NCBI RefSeq assembly: GCF_030506365.1
Contig: NZ_CP073092.1
Coordinates: forward strand, 2,356,001 to 2,420,000
From: Corynebacterium tuberculostearicum
GTDB taxonomy: Bacteria; Actinomycetota; Actinomycetes; Mycobacteriales; Mycobacteriaceae
Direction of reading: 5' to 3'
DNA length: 64,000 bases
The position numbers and the translations under genes were made by a program. The notes below the pieces were generated by a model. The model searched no databases. It saw nothing but the letters and a program-made list of their open reading frames with translations, and was not told the DNA's origin. This document shows positions 27,271 to 36,636 of the stretch, piece by piece; positions within the stretch are counted from its first letter, which is position 1, and each line of letters begins with the position of its first letter.

Positions 27271-29627
27271 TAGTTATCTTCTTGCTTGTCGTCCTCGCGC
27301 GCATAGGGGTTCTTGCGGCGATCCTTCTCGTCCCAGCCAGGGGTAAACCACTGGCTGGTCTCAGCCTCAGCATCCGCGCCGGCATCCGGCTTGTGGTGCT
27401 TTCCGCCACCGGCAGCGGGGCGTGCGGCCGGACGGGCGGTTGGCTCGGAAGCCGGGGCAGACTGGGCGTCGCGGGACTGCTGGGTCGGCTGGGCCGACTG
27501 GGCCGACGAGGAGTTCGCGGATTCCTTCGCGGGACCGCTGCCCAGCTCGCGGGCGGTGTCTGGGTCGACGTAATCGCCGGCGTGCTGACCAAAGTTGAAG
27601 CCCACCTCACCCTTCGGCTCTTCGCCGGCGAGGCGGCGCTCGCGGGCGGCCCGGGAGGCATCGAGAAGCGTCATGCGCTTAGGCAGCTCCTCGCCGCGCT
27701 CCTTCGCCAGCTCGACCGGGGTCTTCACTGGGGCGTAGCCAATCTGACGCGGGAAGCGATCGTCTTCACCTGGGAAGACGTCGAAGGCCTCGCGCGGCTC
27801 GATGCCGTCGAAGATGCGCTCCAGGTCAGGGCGGCGCAGGGTTTCCTTCTCCAGCAGGGCCTCGGCCAGCTTGTCCAGGTAATGACGGTTATTGCGCAAG
27901 ATGTCATAGGCCTGCTCGTGCGCGCGCTCGAGCAGGTAGCGCATCTGCTCATCAATCTTGGAGGCAACTTCATCGGAGTAATCGATGGAGCCGCCGCCAC
28001 CCATCTGGCTGAAGGGATCGCCCTGTTCCTTGCCGTACTTTACGGTGCCCAGGTCTGGGGAGAAGCCGTACTCGGTGAGCATAGAACGAGCGATCTTGGT
28101 GGCGTTTTCAATATCGGAAGACGCACCGGTAGTCGGCGCACCGAAGACCAGTTCCTCGGCCGCGCGGCCGCCCATGGCAAAGACCAAACGGGAGAAGAGC
28201 TCGTCGCGGGTGTACATGCCCTTGTCGTCTTCCTGGGAGGTCATGGCGTGGCCGCCGGTGCGGCCGCGGGCCAGGATGGTGACCTTGTACACGCGCTCAA
28301 TATCCTTGAGTGCCCACGCAGAAAGCGTGTGTCCGCCCTCGTGGTAAGCGGTGACCTTCTTCTCGTGCTCGGAGATGATCTTGCCCTGGCGGCGCGGGCC
28401 GCCCACGACGCGGTCGGTGGCCTCTTCCAAGGCGTCGTAGGTAATGACGTTGCCGCCGATGCGGGCGGTCAGCAATGCGGCCTCGTTGAGCACATTGGCC
28501 AGATCCGCACCGGACATGCCGGCGGTGCGCTTGGCCAGCTGCGCTACGTCAACCTCTTCTGCCAGCGGCTTATTCTTCGCGTGCACGCGCAGGATCTGCT
28601 CGCGGCCGGCCAAGTCCGGGTTGGTGACCGGAATCTGGCGGTCGAAGCGGCCCGGGCGCAGCAGCGCCGGATCCAGGATGTCCGGGCGGTTGGTGGCGGC
28701 GATGAGGATTACGCCTTCGCGGTCACCAAAGCCGTCCATTTCTACCAGGAGCTGGTTGAGGGTCTGCTCGCGCTCATCGTGGCCGCCGCCGGTGCCGGAA
28801 CCGCGCTGGCGGCCCACGGCGTCAATCTCGTCCACGAAGATGATGCAGGGGCTATTTTCCTTCGCCTGCTTGAACAGGTCGCGCACGCGGGAGGCACCCA
28901 CGCCGACGAACATCTCCACAAAGTCAGAACCGGAGATGGAATAAAACGGCACGCCGGCCTCGCCAGCCACGGCGCGGGCGAGCAAGGTCTTACCGGTACC
29001 CGGAGGGCCATAAAGCAGCACGCCACGCGGAATCTTGGCACCCAGCTCGTGGTAACGAGTGGGATCTTCCAGGAAGTCCTTGATCTCCTGCAGCTCGTCC
29101 ACGGCCTCGTCCGCGCCGGCCACATCCTCAAAGGTATTGGTCGGCATATCCTTGGTCAGTTCCTTGGCCTTGGAACCGCCGATGCCAAACATTCCACCAG
29201 CGCCCTGCTGCATGCGGGACATGAGCCAGAAGAGCACGCCAAAGAGGATGATCATCGGCAGCAGCATGCTGAGCATGGAGCCCAAGAAGGATTCCTGCGT
29301 GACATTGGTCTGGTACTTCTCTGCACCGGAATCCTTGACGGCGTTAAAGACCTGCTCGGAGGCGCGGGCCGGGTACTTGGCCACGATCTCCTGCACGCCG
29401 TCGCGCTCGTCTACCGTGATTTCGTCCTTGAGTTTGATGCGCAGGCGCTGCTCGCGGTCATCGATTTCCACCTCATCGACGTTTTTGTCTTTGAGCTGGG
29501 TCAGCGCAACGGAGGTATCCGCTTGCACGTAGCCGCGGGCGTCGTTGCTAAAGAAGGTAAAAGCGTACAGCGCGATAAGGATGAGGGCCGCAATCCCGCC
29601 GTAGCGAAGAATCTTGTTGTTTTTCAT
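27270..29627 (-). CDS. ftsH: FtsH, membrane-bound AAA+ zinc protease
   Basis: 785 residues. Degrades misfolded membrane proteins and some regulators. Two transmembrane helices (about 8-26 and 112-130) flank the outer domain. The AAA module has Walker A G-P-P-G-T-G-K-T near 208 and the second region of homology [15 protein letters not shown]. The metalloprotease site is H-E-G-G-H (the actinobacterial version of HEAGH). The C-terminal 130 residues are a long Ser/Pro/Ala/Gln-rich tail, typical of corynebacteria and mycobacteria but not needed for activity. Hpt lies 12 bp upstream, as commonly seen. Confidence 0.97.
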   Translation of the reverse strand: MKNNKILRYGGIAALILIALYAFTFFSNDARGYVQADTSVALTQLKDKNVDEVEIDDREQRLRIKLKDEITVDERDGVQEIVAKYPARASEQVFNAVKDSGAEKYQTNVTQESFLGSMLSMLLPMIILFGVLFWLMSRMQQGAGGMFGIGGSKAKELTKDMPTNTFEDVAGADEAVDELQEIKDFLEDPTRYHELGAKIPRGVLLYGPPGTGKTLLARAVAGEAGVPFYSISGSDFVEMFVGVGASRVRDLFKQAKENSPCIIFVDEIDAVGRQRGSGTGGGHDEREQTLNQLLVEMDGFGDREGVILIAATNRPDILDPALLRPGRFDRQIPVTNPDLAGREQILRVHAKNKPLAEEVDVAQLAKRTAGMSGADLANVLNEAALLTARIGGNVITYDALEEATDRVVGGPRRQGKIISEHEKKVTAYHEGGHTLSAWALKDIERVYKVTILARGRTGGHAMTSQEDDKGMYTRDELFSRLVFAMGGRAAEELVFGAPTTGASSDIENATKIARSMLTEYGFSPDLGTVKYGKEQGDPFSQMGGGGSIDYSDEVASKIDEQMRYLLERAHEQAYDILRNNRHYLDKLAEALLEKETLRRPDLERIFDGIEPREAFDVFPGEDDRFPRQIGYAPVKTPVELAKERGEELPKRMTLLDASRAARERRLAGEEPKGEVGFNFGQHAGDYVDPDTARELGSGPAKESANSSSAQSAQPTQQSRDAQSAPASEPTARPAARPAAGGGKHHKPDAGADAEAETSQWFTPGWDEKDRRKNPYAREDDKQEDN

Positions 29628-29639
29628 TACTGCGCGATT

Positions 29640-30227
29640 TTAGTTGGTGGTATAGACATCAGGGTGGAGGGTGCCCACGTAAGGCAGATCGCGGTAGCGT
29701 TCCGCAAAGTCCAGCCCGTAGCCGATGACGAATTCATTCGGGATATCAAATCCCACATCCAGCAGGTCAATATCGGCCTTGACTACCTCCGGCTTGCGCA
29801 GCAGGGTGACCACATTCAGCGAGGCAGGGTTGCGGCCTTCCAGGTTGCGGATAAGCCACGACAGGGTGAGGCCCGAATCGATGATGTCTTCCACGATGAG
29901 CACGTTGCGCCCGGCAATATCGCGGTCCAAATCCTTCAAAATGCGCACCACGCCGGACGAGGAAGTGGAGGCACCGTAGGAGGATACGGCCATAAACTCC
30001 AGCTCGGAGGGGATGGATAGCTTGCGCGCAAAGTCCGTGAGGAAGAATGCAGCGCCCTTGAGCACGCAGACCAACAGGAGGTCTTGCTCAGAGTCGGCAT
30101 ACTTTTCTGAGACCATATCCGCGAGTTCTTGGACGCGGCTTTGCAGTTCCTCTTCTCCAATGAGGATTGCTTCTACATCGTCACCGTAGCGGTTTGCGGG
30201 AACGGCGAAGTCTTTCTTGTCGTGCAC
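29640..30227 (-). CDS. hpt: Hypoxanthine phosphoribosyltransferase
   Basis: 195 residues. Purine salvage: hypoxanthine or guanine plus PRPP to IMP or GMP. The PRPP loop is [11 protein letters not shown], and the C-terminal base-binding part is [19 protein letters not shown]. Placed between tilS and ftsH, the classical tilS-hpt-ftsH order. Confidence 0.96.
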   Translation of the reverse strand: MHDKKDFAVPANRYGDDVEAILIGEEELQSRVQELADMVSEKYADSEQDLLLVCVLKGAAFFLTDFARKLSIPSELEFMAVSSYGASTSSSGVVRILKDLDRDIAGRNVLIVEDIIDSGLTLSWLIRNLEGRNPASLNVVTLLRKPEVVKADIDLLDVGFDIPNEFVIGYGLDFAERYRDLPYVGTLHPDVYTTN

Positions 30228-30239
30228 GTGTGCGCTCCT

Positions 30240-31187
30240 TTAATGACCGGACAATAGTGCCAGTTTGCCACCTATACGGGCTACTTCCAACCTCTGCCCC
30301 ACCTGCCGCGCCGATCGCACGGCCACCGGGCCTTGCCCGTGCCAGTGGGTGCACAGCTTGCCGACGTCCCCCACTCCCCTCCTTGTTACCTCTACCCCCT
30401 CGCTGACCAGCCACGCAGCGATTGCCCGCCGGCGCCGCGGTTCTGCCATCGCCGCCAGTTCGGCGCAGTCGGTGGTGGGTGGGGTGCGCAGGGTGGCGTC
30501 GTCAAGCGCGGCGTCGCCTGCGGCTTGCGCCAGCGCTGGCACCGCGTCCCCGCCGATGATGCGGCTCAACTGCGGAATGACCTCGCGGCGCAGCGCCACG
30601 CGGCGGAAATTCGTGTCCGCGTTCTGCGGATCCTGCCACGCCGAAAAGCCCAGCTCCGCGCAGGCGCCCTCGGTATCGGCCCGGCGCACGCCCAACAGAG
30701 GCCGCACCACGCGGGCACCTTCCACCTCGCTGCGCTCGCTCATGCCGGTCACCCGCCCGCGCAGCGCGCTCAGCAGCAACGTTTCCGCTTGGTCATCGGC
30801 CGTGTGCGCCACAGCTACTTCTAGGTCCTCGGCCGCACAGGCGGCGGCTAGGGCCCGATAACGCGCGACCCGGGCGGCCGCCTCCATCGACTCTGGACCC
30901 GTGGCGCCGGCCTCAACGCTGAGCACCCGCGCCCGCGCGCCCAGTTCTCGAGCTTGCTCGGCAGCGCGCTCGGCTTGCGCCCGCGACCCCTCTTGCAAGC
31001 GGTGGTCCACGCATAACGCGAGCACGTCGTGCCCCTCAGCCACCAACGCCGCCAGCAGCGCCAAAGAATCCGCGCCTCCAGACAGCCCCACCGCCACTGC
31101 GCGGTCAAGGCCAGCGGCGCGCACGCCGCGTCGACACGCTAGAAAGTGCGGCGAAACCCGCGGCCAAAAGGGCTTATTAGAACTCAT
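30240..31187 (-). CDS. tilS: tRNA(Ile)-lysidine synthetase
   Basis: 315 residues from ATG 31187. Modifies C34 of tRNA-Ile(CAU) to lysidine with ATP and lysine. The PP-loop S-G-G-A-D-S is near residue 34 and the N-type ATPase H-T-A-D-D-Q-A-E-T segment near 135. I reject the longer start at 31244, whose extra residues fall inside dacB. Overlap with dacB is 11 bp. Length is typical of the short actinobacterial form. Confidence 0.94.
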   Translation of the reverse strand: MSSNKPFWPRVSPHFLACRRGVRAAGLDRAVAVGLSGGADSLALLAALVAEGHDVLALCVDHRLQEGSRAQAERAAEQARELGARARVLSVEAGATGPESMEAAARVARYRALAAACAAEDLEVAVAHTADDQAETLLLSALRGRVTGMSERSEVEGARVVRPLLGVRRADTEGACAELGFSAWQDPQNADTNFRRVALRREVIPQLSRIIGGDAVPALAQAAGDAALDDATLRTPPTTDCAELAAMAEPRRRRAIAAWLVSEGVEVTRRGVGDVGKLCTHWHGQGPVAVRSARQVGQRLEVARIGGKLALLSGH

Positions 31188-32463
31188 GCAGTGCGGAAGC
31201 CAATGCGTCTTGAGCCTTGCGGGCGGCCAAGATATCGCCGTCATTCACAAGGAAGGCAAAGGCATACACGCGCCCGGAATTACCCTGAGCGGTGCCGGCC
31301 AAGGCCGAAACCCCCGTCAGCGTGCCGGTCTTGGCGCGCACATAGCCCTTGGCCGCGGAATCGCCGTAGCGCTCGTACAGCGTGCCATCGCCGCCGGCCA
31401 CCGGCAGGTAAGACACCAGCGGGCGTAGGTGCGGATCCTTGACCGCGCCATTGATGAGCTGCGTCAACAACCCGGCGGTGAGCCGATTGTCCACCGAGAG
31501 CCCGGAATTGTCCTTAATGTCGACGCCCTCGACGTCGAATCCCTGCTCCCGCAGTACCTCGAGCGTGGCCTGCGTATCGCCTTCAAAGCTGGCTTCCTTG
31601 CCACGGGACATCGCCAGCTCACGCGCAATGGCCTCGGCCATGACATTATCGGAATGGCGCACCATTTCTCGGGCGCGGTCCGCTAGCGGCGGCGAATCCA
31701 CACTCGCCACCTCCTGCGCGTTCTCCGCCACAGAGCCCATGCCTACCTTGCCCGCGCCGAGGCGATCGCCTAGCTGCTTAGCCACATCCAAAGCCGGCTC
31801 ATGACTCCTCGGCACATCCCCCGTCGTCGCGCCCAGGCGACCACCGTAGAGCATGGCCGGTTCCATTGGAGCTACGAAGCCGCCGTCCACGTTTTCCGGA
31901 TCCCACCCCGGGGCCTGCGCCTCGCCGGACCACACAGAAGTATCGATGTAGACTCCATCGACCTGCTCGACGTTCTTCGAAATCTGCTCGGCCAAATCAT
32001 CGAGCTGCTCATGCGTCATCCACACATCGCCCGCGGCCTTAATAACCACGTTCTTTTCGTTCGACCCACGGTAGACCTTGGTGGTGATTTTCTCATTCTC
32101 ATCCAGCGCCAACGTCGCCGCCGCGGTGGTGAGCACCTTCGTGGACGAGGCCGGGGTAAGCCGCTTATCTGCGTCGCGCTGCCACACCACGTCACCGGTT
32201 TCGGTATCGATCACCTCGCCGCCGAAAGTGGCAAGGTCTTTATTCTTAGCGAGCTCATCCAGCTTCGCGCTCAGCGCATCCAGGTTCGCCTCGCCCGGCT
32301 GTGCTGCGCTCAATGGCTCCTCAGGAGCCTCGACCGCTTGCGCCTCCCCGTGCGAGAGATCGCCGTATTCGCGCTGGAGGGTAACGCCCAGCGCAGCCGT
32401 ACCTCCGACCGCTGCTGCTACCACGAGCGCGGTCGCTGACCACCAAACATGCTTTGCTTTCAT
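31177..32463 (-). CDS. dacB: D-alanyl-D-alanine carboxypeptidase/endopeptidase (PBP4 type)
   Basis: 428 residues from ATG 32463 (the longer frame to 32619 lacks signal character at its start). An N-terminal signal anchor (about 5-28) sends it across the membrane. The three penicillin-binding motifs are S-S-T-K (SxxK, active Ser), S-D-N (R-H-S-D-N-V-M), and K-T-G (R-A-K-T-G-T-L). The S13-type insertion between SxxK and SDN is present. It trims or cleaves peptidoglycan cross-bridges. Divergent from ppa with 82 bp between starts. Confidence 0.95.
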   Translation of the reverse strand: MKAKHVWWSATALVVAAAVGGTAALGVTLQREYGDLSHGEAQAVEAPEEPLSAAQPGEANLDALSAKLDELAKNKDLATFGGEVIDTETGDVVWQRDADKRLTPASSTKVLTTAAATLALDENEKITTKVYRGSNEKNVVIKAAGDVWMTHEQLDDLAEQISKNVEQVDGVYIDTSVWSGEAQAPGWDPENVDGGFVAPMEPAMLYGGRLGATTGDVPRSHEPALDVAKQLGDRLGAGKVGMGSVAENAQEVASVDSPPLADRAREMVRHSDNVMAEAIARELAMSRGKEASFEGDTQATLEVLREQGFDVEGVDIKDNSGLSVDNRLTAGLLTQLINGAVKDPHLRPLVSYLPVAGGDGTLYERYGDSAAKGYVRAKTGTLTGVSALAGTAQGNSGRVYAFAFLVNDGDILAARKAQDALASALHEF

Positions 32464-32496
32464 TGCCTTTAACCCTAGCGCGAATCCGCAACGCGC

Positions 32497-32502
32497 TAGA
32501 CT
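32497..32502 (+). promoter_or_regulatory. -10 box of the ppa promoter
   Basis: TAGACT, in the 82-bp dacB/ppa divergent spacer, about 44 bp ahead of the GTG start of ppa. Confidence 0.45.
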
Positions 32503-32545
32503 ATGGGCAGTAATTGATACCCAATCCCCCATGGAGGACATCGCT

Positions 32546-33019
32546 GTGAGCGTTGAAGTAACCATTGAAATCCCGAAGGGCTCCCGCAACAAGTACGAGG
32601 TTGACCACGAGTCCGGCAAGGTCTACCTCGACCGTTACCTGTTCACCCCGATGGCTTACCCGGCTGACTACGGCTTCATCGACCACACCCTGGGCGAGGA
32701 CGGCGACCCGCTGGACGCCCTGGTCATCCTGCCGGAGCCGGTCTTCCCGGGCGTTGTTGTTGAGGCCCGCATCGTCGGCGTCTTCAAGATGACCGACGAG
32801 GCCGGCGGCGACGACAAGCTGCTCGCCGTCATCGATGACCCGCGCTGGGAGCGCTACCAGGACATCAACGATGTGGAGCAGCACATCAAGGACGAAATCG
32901 AGCACTTCTTCGTCCACTACAAGGACCTGGAGCCGAACAAGGAAGTTACCGGCTCCGGCTGGGGCGACAAGGCCGAGGCAGAGAAGATCCTCGAAGAGGC
33001 TAAGGCTCGCTTCAAGTAA
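32546..33019 (+). CDS. ppa: Inorganic pyrophosphatase
   Basis: 157 residues, family I soluble pyrophosphatase. Metal-binding signature [11 protein letters not shown] is present, with the opening [17 protein letters not shown] and Y-P-A-D-Y-G-F-I. I chose the GTG at 32546 because a strong GGAGG lies 9 bp upstream (32533-32537); an in-frame ATG at 32531 would itself contain that site. Supplies pull to biosynthetic reactions releasing PPi, including aminoacylation and the NRPS in this window. Confidence 0.96.
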   Translation: MSVEVTIEIPKGSRNKYEVDHESGKVYLDRYLFTPMAYPADYGFIDHTLGEDGDPLDALVILPEPVFPGVVVEARIVGVFKMTDEAGGDDKLLAVIDDPRWERYQDINDVEQHIKDEIEHFFVHYKDLEPNKEVTGSGWGDKAEAEKILEEAKARFK

Positions 33020-33051
33020 GCGCTTCTGCCGCACGCTAACGGCGGCACTGT

Positions 33052-33118
33052 GAAGGTACGTTTCCGCAGACGGTGGAGACCGAAGAGGTTTCCCACCGCG
33101 CGCCGAGGCGTACCTTTC
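33052..33118 (+). terminator. Nested hairpin behind ppa
   Basis: Outer arms AAGGTACG (33053-33060) and CGTACCTT (33109-33116) enclose an inner hairpin CGGTGGAGACC / GGTTTCCCACCG (33071-33098). Likely the ppa terminator; the elaborate form could also be a processed small RNA. Confidence 0.5.
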
Positions 33119-33137
33119 GCATTTTCCGACTAATCAC

Positions 33138-33200
33138 TGTCGTTAACGGTAAATAGTGGCGAAAAATAGCGTGTTTCGGGGCGTTATTTGCCGTGAACGT
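33138..33200. repeat. Imperfect inverted repeat, two copies of a dispersed intergenic motif
   Basis: Between the converging ppa and S41-like genes, GTCGTTAACGGTAAATAGTG begins at 33138-33140 on the plus strand, and its imperfect complement GGCGTTATTTGCCGTGAACG lies at 33180-33200. The same core recurs near 37410. Unlikely to be coding. Confidence 0.55.
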
Positions 33201-33229
33201 CAAAGGCACTCGTGGACGAAAACCGCGCC

Positions 33230-33750
33230 TTAGAAGCCACAATGGGAGGCAAGCCAGCCGTCGAGCTCAGATTCCGGGGCATCAGGAGCGATGGGGTCCT
33301 CGGCGAACTCCTCGCCCGTGCACGCCTTGTCCTTGGCAGTAGTGAGCATGAGCGAGCGGCCGTCCGGGTAATCCAGCACCACGTTGGCGGAGGCGTAGCC
33401 GGCGGTCGGCTCGCCGAAGGTGCGCACGTTGTCCAGGCCGCGGAAGGTCAGGAGGATGGCTTCGGCGGAGGAGGCGGCGTCGATGGCGGCAACGAGGAGC
33501 TCCGCGTTGGTCGGGTCCTCTTTGAAGGCCTCGCGGGCGCGCTGAAATTCTTCGCTCTCGCCATAGATTCCGGTATACGCTGCGGTATCCACCATCGCGG
33601 TGTTGATACGTTTTTCGCTGGTGTTGAAAAGAATATAGGGCTTGCCCAGGAGCGCCCCGCCATAGGAGGGGCCGAGGAAGTACACGGCGGCGAGCACCGC
33701 GATAAAGGCAACGCCGAAGAGTCCGCCAAAATTTTCAGCACAGTTTTCAT
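33230..33750 (-). pseudogene. S41-peptidase-like membrane protein with frameshift near its start
   Basis: The natural start is ATG 33750: it overlaps the permease stop as ATGA and has GGAGG 8 bp upstream. In this frame the protein begins M-K-T-V-L-K-I-L, then goes off. From about 33725 on, the neighbouring frame encodes a sensible membrane segment (L-F-G-V-A-F-I-A-V-L-A-A-V-Y) and a domain resembling the end of S41 peptidases: S-S-A-E-A (Ser nucleophile region), G-E-P-T-A-G-Y-A-S-A-N, L-P/Y-D-G-R-S-L-M-L-T-T-A-K-D. One missing base in the A4/T4 run at 33728-33735 would explain it; five bases there would join the frames to about 173 residues. Either a real mutation or a sequencing error. Confidence 0.65.
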
Positions 33751-35147
33751 TCTTTTCGACCTCCTGTGCGCAGCACGTAGCCGCGCAACGGTTCAACAAG
33801 GACAATGGCAAGAAGCGTGACCACCCAGCCCACCGCCAGGAAGCCGAAGGCCATAAGCAGGCGAGCGCTCACGTCGACGTCGCTTGAATCGAGGCCGGAG
33901 AAGAACATCAGCGAGGCGATGCCACCGCCGAAGAGGAAGCCGAAGAAGCTCAAGCCCACGACCGGGCCCATGACGGTCCAGGCACCGGAGCGGAACTGGA
34001 AGCCGCGCGGCACGCCCATGAGATCCAGGGAGCGGATGAGCTCCTTGTCTTCGAAGATGCCGGAGACCTGGCCCAGGATGATGGACATGGTGGTCAGCGT
34101 GAAGCCGAAGATGAGGGTTAACAAGACACCGGTGGAGATGTCCTTGAACACCACGTTCGTCCCCGGGTCTTCCTTCAGAGATAGGGCCAAAGCGTCTGCG
34201 CCCAGGGGCGCGGCAACGAGGAATCCCGCCAAGTAACCGAAGAAGCCGATGGCAGCACTCCGCCGCCAGGCGGGGCGCGCATTGCCCGCCACGCGCTGGC
34301 AGGCCACGAAGTGCGCGGTGCCTGGGAAGAGGGACAAGATGTGCGCGCCGAGCTGCAGGATGAAGGGAGCGATGAGGTTGATGCTCATCAGCATGCCGAA
34401 CATGACCACGATGACCATGGCGGTCGGCGGGCCCGCCTTGCCGAAGAGGAAAACCCCACCGGCCGCCACGATGATGAGGAAGACGATGGCGCGCCACCAG
34501 CGGTAAGCCGCGGGCATCTGACGCTTGGCCACGCCCAGCGGGCTCACACGCACGCGCTGCATGCCGACGAATGCGGCGCCGATGGCCAGCAGGAAAAGCA
34601 CACCCGCCACGGCGAGGTAGCCCCACCACGGGAGGAGAAGCTCGGACAGAGCGATGGGGCGCATCTGGAAATCCAGCTGGGTGAAGACCGGCGCGACGAG
34701 CAGGCTGATCAGCCCACCGAGCACGATGCCGATCACCGCCTGGAGGCCGGTCTCCACAATGGCCATGCGCTCCACCTGCCGGGAGCTCAGCCCCAACAGG
34801 CGCAGGGTGGCCAGGCGCTGCTCCCTGCCGGACGCACCGAGGACGGCTGCTTGGGCTGTGAGGTTAAACAGCGCCGGAAGAATGAACGCGCAGGCAAAAA
34901 GGGCTAGGGCGAACCAGATATAGAAACAGGCCGTAATATCGTTGCCGAAGGCCTCCTTGAGTGCCGGGGCGGCATCCTCGACGTGCTGGGCGCGCTGCCA
35001 GAACATCCAGGTACCACCCGCAACGAGGAAGGCGATGGCGGAGCCAATGGTCAAGCTCACAATCGCCAGCATCGAGACGATTCCCGTGCCTGAGCGCGCG
35101 CGAATAGATTCGCGCTGCAGGTCCATAACTAGGGTCGCGGTGTTCAT
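33747..35147 (-). CDS. FtsX-like ABC transporter permease
   Basis: 466 residues from ATG 35147, which overlaps the ATPase stop as ATGA. Multiple transmembrane helices; one near residue 25-50, then a periplasmic-side loop (about 55-85), then helices in two FtsX-type blocks. The block around L-G-A-S-G-R-E-Q-R-L-A-T-L-R-L-L-G matches the conserved FtsX/MacB coupling segment. Partner of the ATPase directly upstream; together with the small downstream S41-like protein, likely an envelope-stress or peptide-handling ABC system (BceAB/MacB type). Substrate not known. Confidence 0.85.
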   Translation of the reverse strand: MNTATLVMDLQRESIRARSGTGIVSMLAIVSLTIGSAIAFLVAGGTWMFWQRAQHVEDAAPALKEAFGNDITACFYIWFALALFACAFILPALFNLTAQAAVLGASGREQRLATLRLLGLSSRQVERMAIVETGLQAVIGIVLGGLISLLVAPVFTQLDFQMRPIALSELLLPWWGYLAVAGVLFLLAIGAAFVGMQRVRVSPLGVAKRQMPAAYRWWRAIVFLIIVAAGGVFLFGKAGPPTAMVIVVMFGMLMSINLIAPFILQLGAHILSLFPGTAHFVACQRVAGNARPAWRRSAAIGFFGYLAGFLVAAPLGADALALSLKEDPGTNVVFKDISTGVLLTLIFGFTLTTMSIILGQVSGIFEDKELIRSLDLMGVPRGFQFRSGAWTVMGPVVGLSFFGFLFGGGIASLMFFSGLDSSDVDVSARLLMAFGFLAVGWVVTLLAIVLVEPLRGYVLRTGGRKE

Positions 35148-35830
35148 CGAATCACCCCAAGGCGGCGGTCGTCGTGAATGATGCCATCGCGAATCTCCAC
35201 GCGGCGCTGCATCCAATCGGCCACCTTCGGGTCATGCGTGACCATGACCAGGCTGGCACCCGACTGGCGCACGATGGTGGTGAGCATCTGCATGACCTCA
35301 TGGCCGGTGGACTGGTCCAGCGCACCGGTGGGCTCGTCGGCGAAGACAACGCCCGGGTTCGCCACCAGCGCACGCGCGATGGTCACGCGCTGGGCCTGGC
35401 CACCGGAGACCTGCGCCGGGCGACGGTCCGCCAGGCCACCCAGGCCCAGCTGATCTAAAAGCTCCATCGCGCGCTTGCGGGCTGCACCCCGCCCCATACC
35501 GTTGAGCATGGCCGGCAGCGCCACGTTGTCCACGTTGCTCAGCTCCGGCAGCAGCTGGCCGTCTTGGAAGACGAAGCCGAAGTTGCGCAGGCGGGTGCGG
35601 GAGCGGGGGCCGTCGCCAAGCGCGGAGAGCTCCTCGTCGCCGTAGCGCACGCTGCCGTGCGTAGGCGTCAGCACGCCGGACATGCAGTGCAGCAGCGTGG
35701 ATTTGCCGGAGCCGGACGGCCCCATGACGGCCACGAGCTCGCCCGGTTCAATGTCGAGGGAGATTCCAGCGAGCACCGGGCCGCCGCCGAAATCCTTGGT
35801 GATGTCTGTCAGGGAAAGTGTCTTTGCCAT
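35144..35830 (-). CDS. ABC transporter ATP-binding protein (MacB/LolD type)
   Basis: 228 residues from ATG 35830 (ATG 35839, three codons earlier, is also possible). Walker A G-P-S-G-S-G-K-S-T near residue 36, signature V-S-G-G-Q-A-Q-R, Walker B V-V-F-A-D-E-P-T-G-A-L-D, and switch His in V-T-H-D-P. The tight P-T-G-A-L-D-Q form is that of ATPases working with FtsX-type permeases. Divergent from the two-component genes by about 110 bp, suggesting that system controls this transporter. Confidence 0.92.
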   Translation of the reverse strand: MAKTLSLTDITKDFGGGPVLAGISLDIEPGELVAVMGPSGSGKSTLLHCMSGVLTPTHGSVRYGDEELSALGDGPRSRTRLRNFGFVFQDGQLLPELSNVDNVALPAMLNGMGRGAARKRAMELLDQLGLGGLADRRPAQVSGGQAQRVTIARALVANPGVVFADEPTGALDQSTGHEVMQMLTTIVRQSGASLVMVTHDPKVADWMQRRVEIRDGIIHDDRRLGVIR

Positions 35831-35940
35831 GTCTCTCATTCCACCGTGCCGGGCTCGCGGAAAGAACAGCCCTAGCGTTGCTCTTTAAGGTAGTGCCAGC
35901 ACTACCCCTGCAGTTCGGGGCGCCCGTTATGCTGTGAACC

Positions 35941-36633
35941 GTGTTCCGTAAAAAGCCCCAACCCACCACGCACGAGCAGCAGCAGGCGCAGCAGATTGCG
36001 CAGCTCACGGCCTCGCGCCGCGCCATCGCGGACGCTTACGAGGTCGAGCGCGCCCGCATCGAGCGCGACCTGCACGACGGCGCGCAGCAATACCTCGTGG
36101 CCGCGAGCATGAAGTTGGGCGAGGCTCTTCTCGACGCCCCCGCTGACCTCACCGAGCTCCTCACCGCTGCTAAGCAGGACGTGGACCGCGGCCTGAATTC
36201 TCTGCGCGCCACGGTGCACGGTATTCACCCACAGGTGCTGCAGGATCACGGCCTGGTCGCCGCGCTTGCCGACGCCGCCTCCTCCCACGGCCCCCACGTC
36301 AGCGTCTTCGCCCCGCATCCTCTGCCTGAGCTCTCCGCCTCCGTGCTGGCCTGCGGCTATTTCTTCGGCACGGAAGCTTTGACGAATGCGGCCAAGCATG
36401 CGCCGGGCGCGCCGGTTTCGGTGCTGGTGACCTCGGACGATTCGCTGCGCATCACCGTGGTGGATGAGGGCCACGGCGGCGCACAGGTCGTCCCCGGGCA
36501 CGGCCTGGCGGGGATGGCCGAGCGTCTTGCTGCCTTCGGCGGAGAAATGTCTTTGTCCTCACCGCCTGGCGGCCCGACCCGGGTGGCCGGGTCCATTCCC
36601 CTTCTTCTCGATCGCGGACAGCCAGGAGTGTAA
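35941..36633 (+). CDS. Soluble sensor histidine kinase (HisKA_3/NarL group)
   Basis: 230 residues, GTG start, much shorter than usual kinases of this group because no membrane-spanning or sensor part exists. DHp segment E-R-A-R-I-E-R-D-L-H-D-G-A-Q-Q has phospho-acceptor His45, followed by a short HATPase_c domain with N-box E-A-L-T-N-A-A-K-H and a G-box V-V-D-E-G-H-G-G / G-H-G-L-A-G-M. It must get its signal from another protein, possibly the FtsX permease encoded divergently, as in Bce-like modules. Couples to the response regulator 3 bp downstream. Start outside this frame looks unlikely. Confidence 0.88.
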   Translation: MFRKKPQPTTHEQQQAQQIAQLTASRRAIADAYEVERARIERDLHDGAQQYLVAASMKLGEALLDAPADLTELLTAAKQDVDRGLNSLRATVHGIHPQVLQDHGLVAALADAASSHGPHVSVFAPHPLPELSASVLACGYFFGTEALTNAAKHAPGAPVSVLVTSDDSLRITVVDEGHGGAQVVPGHGLAGMAERLAAFGGEMSLSSPPGGPTRVAGSIPLLLDRGQPGV

Positions 36634-36636
36634 AAG

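Noticed and set aside
28290..28360. H-E-G-G-H in FtsH as an altered protease site
   Set aside because: Mycobacterial FtsH has the same form, so it is the normal actinobacterial version.
27093..30020. 975-codon plus-strand frame
   Set aside because: It is antisense to folE, ftsH and hpt, whose proteins are unmistakable; long opposite frames are normal in GC-rich DNA.
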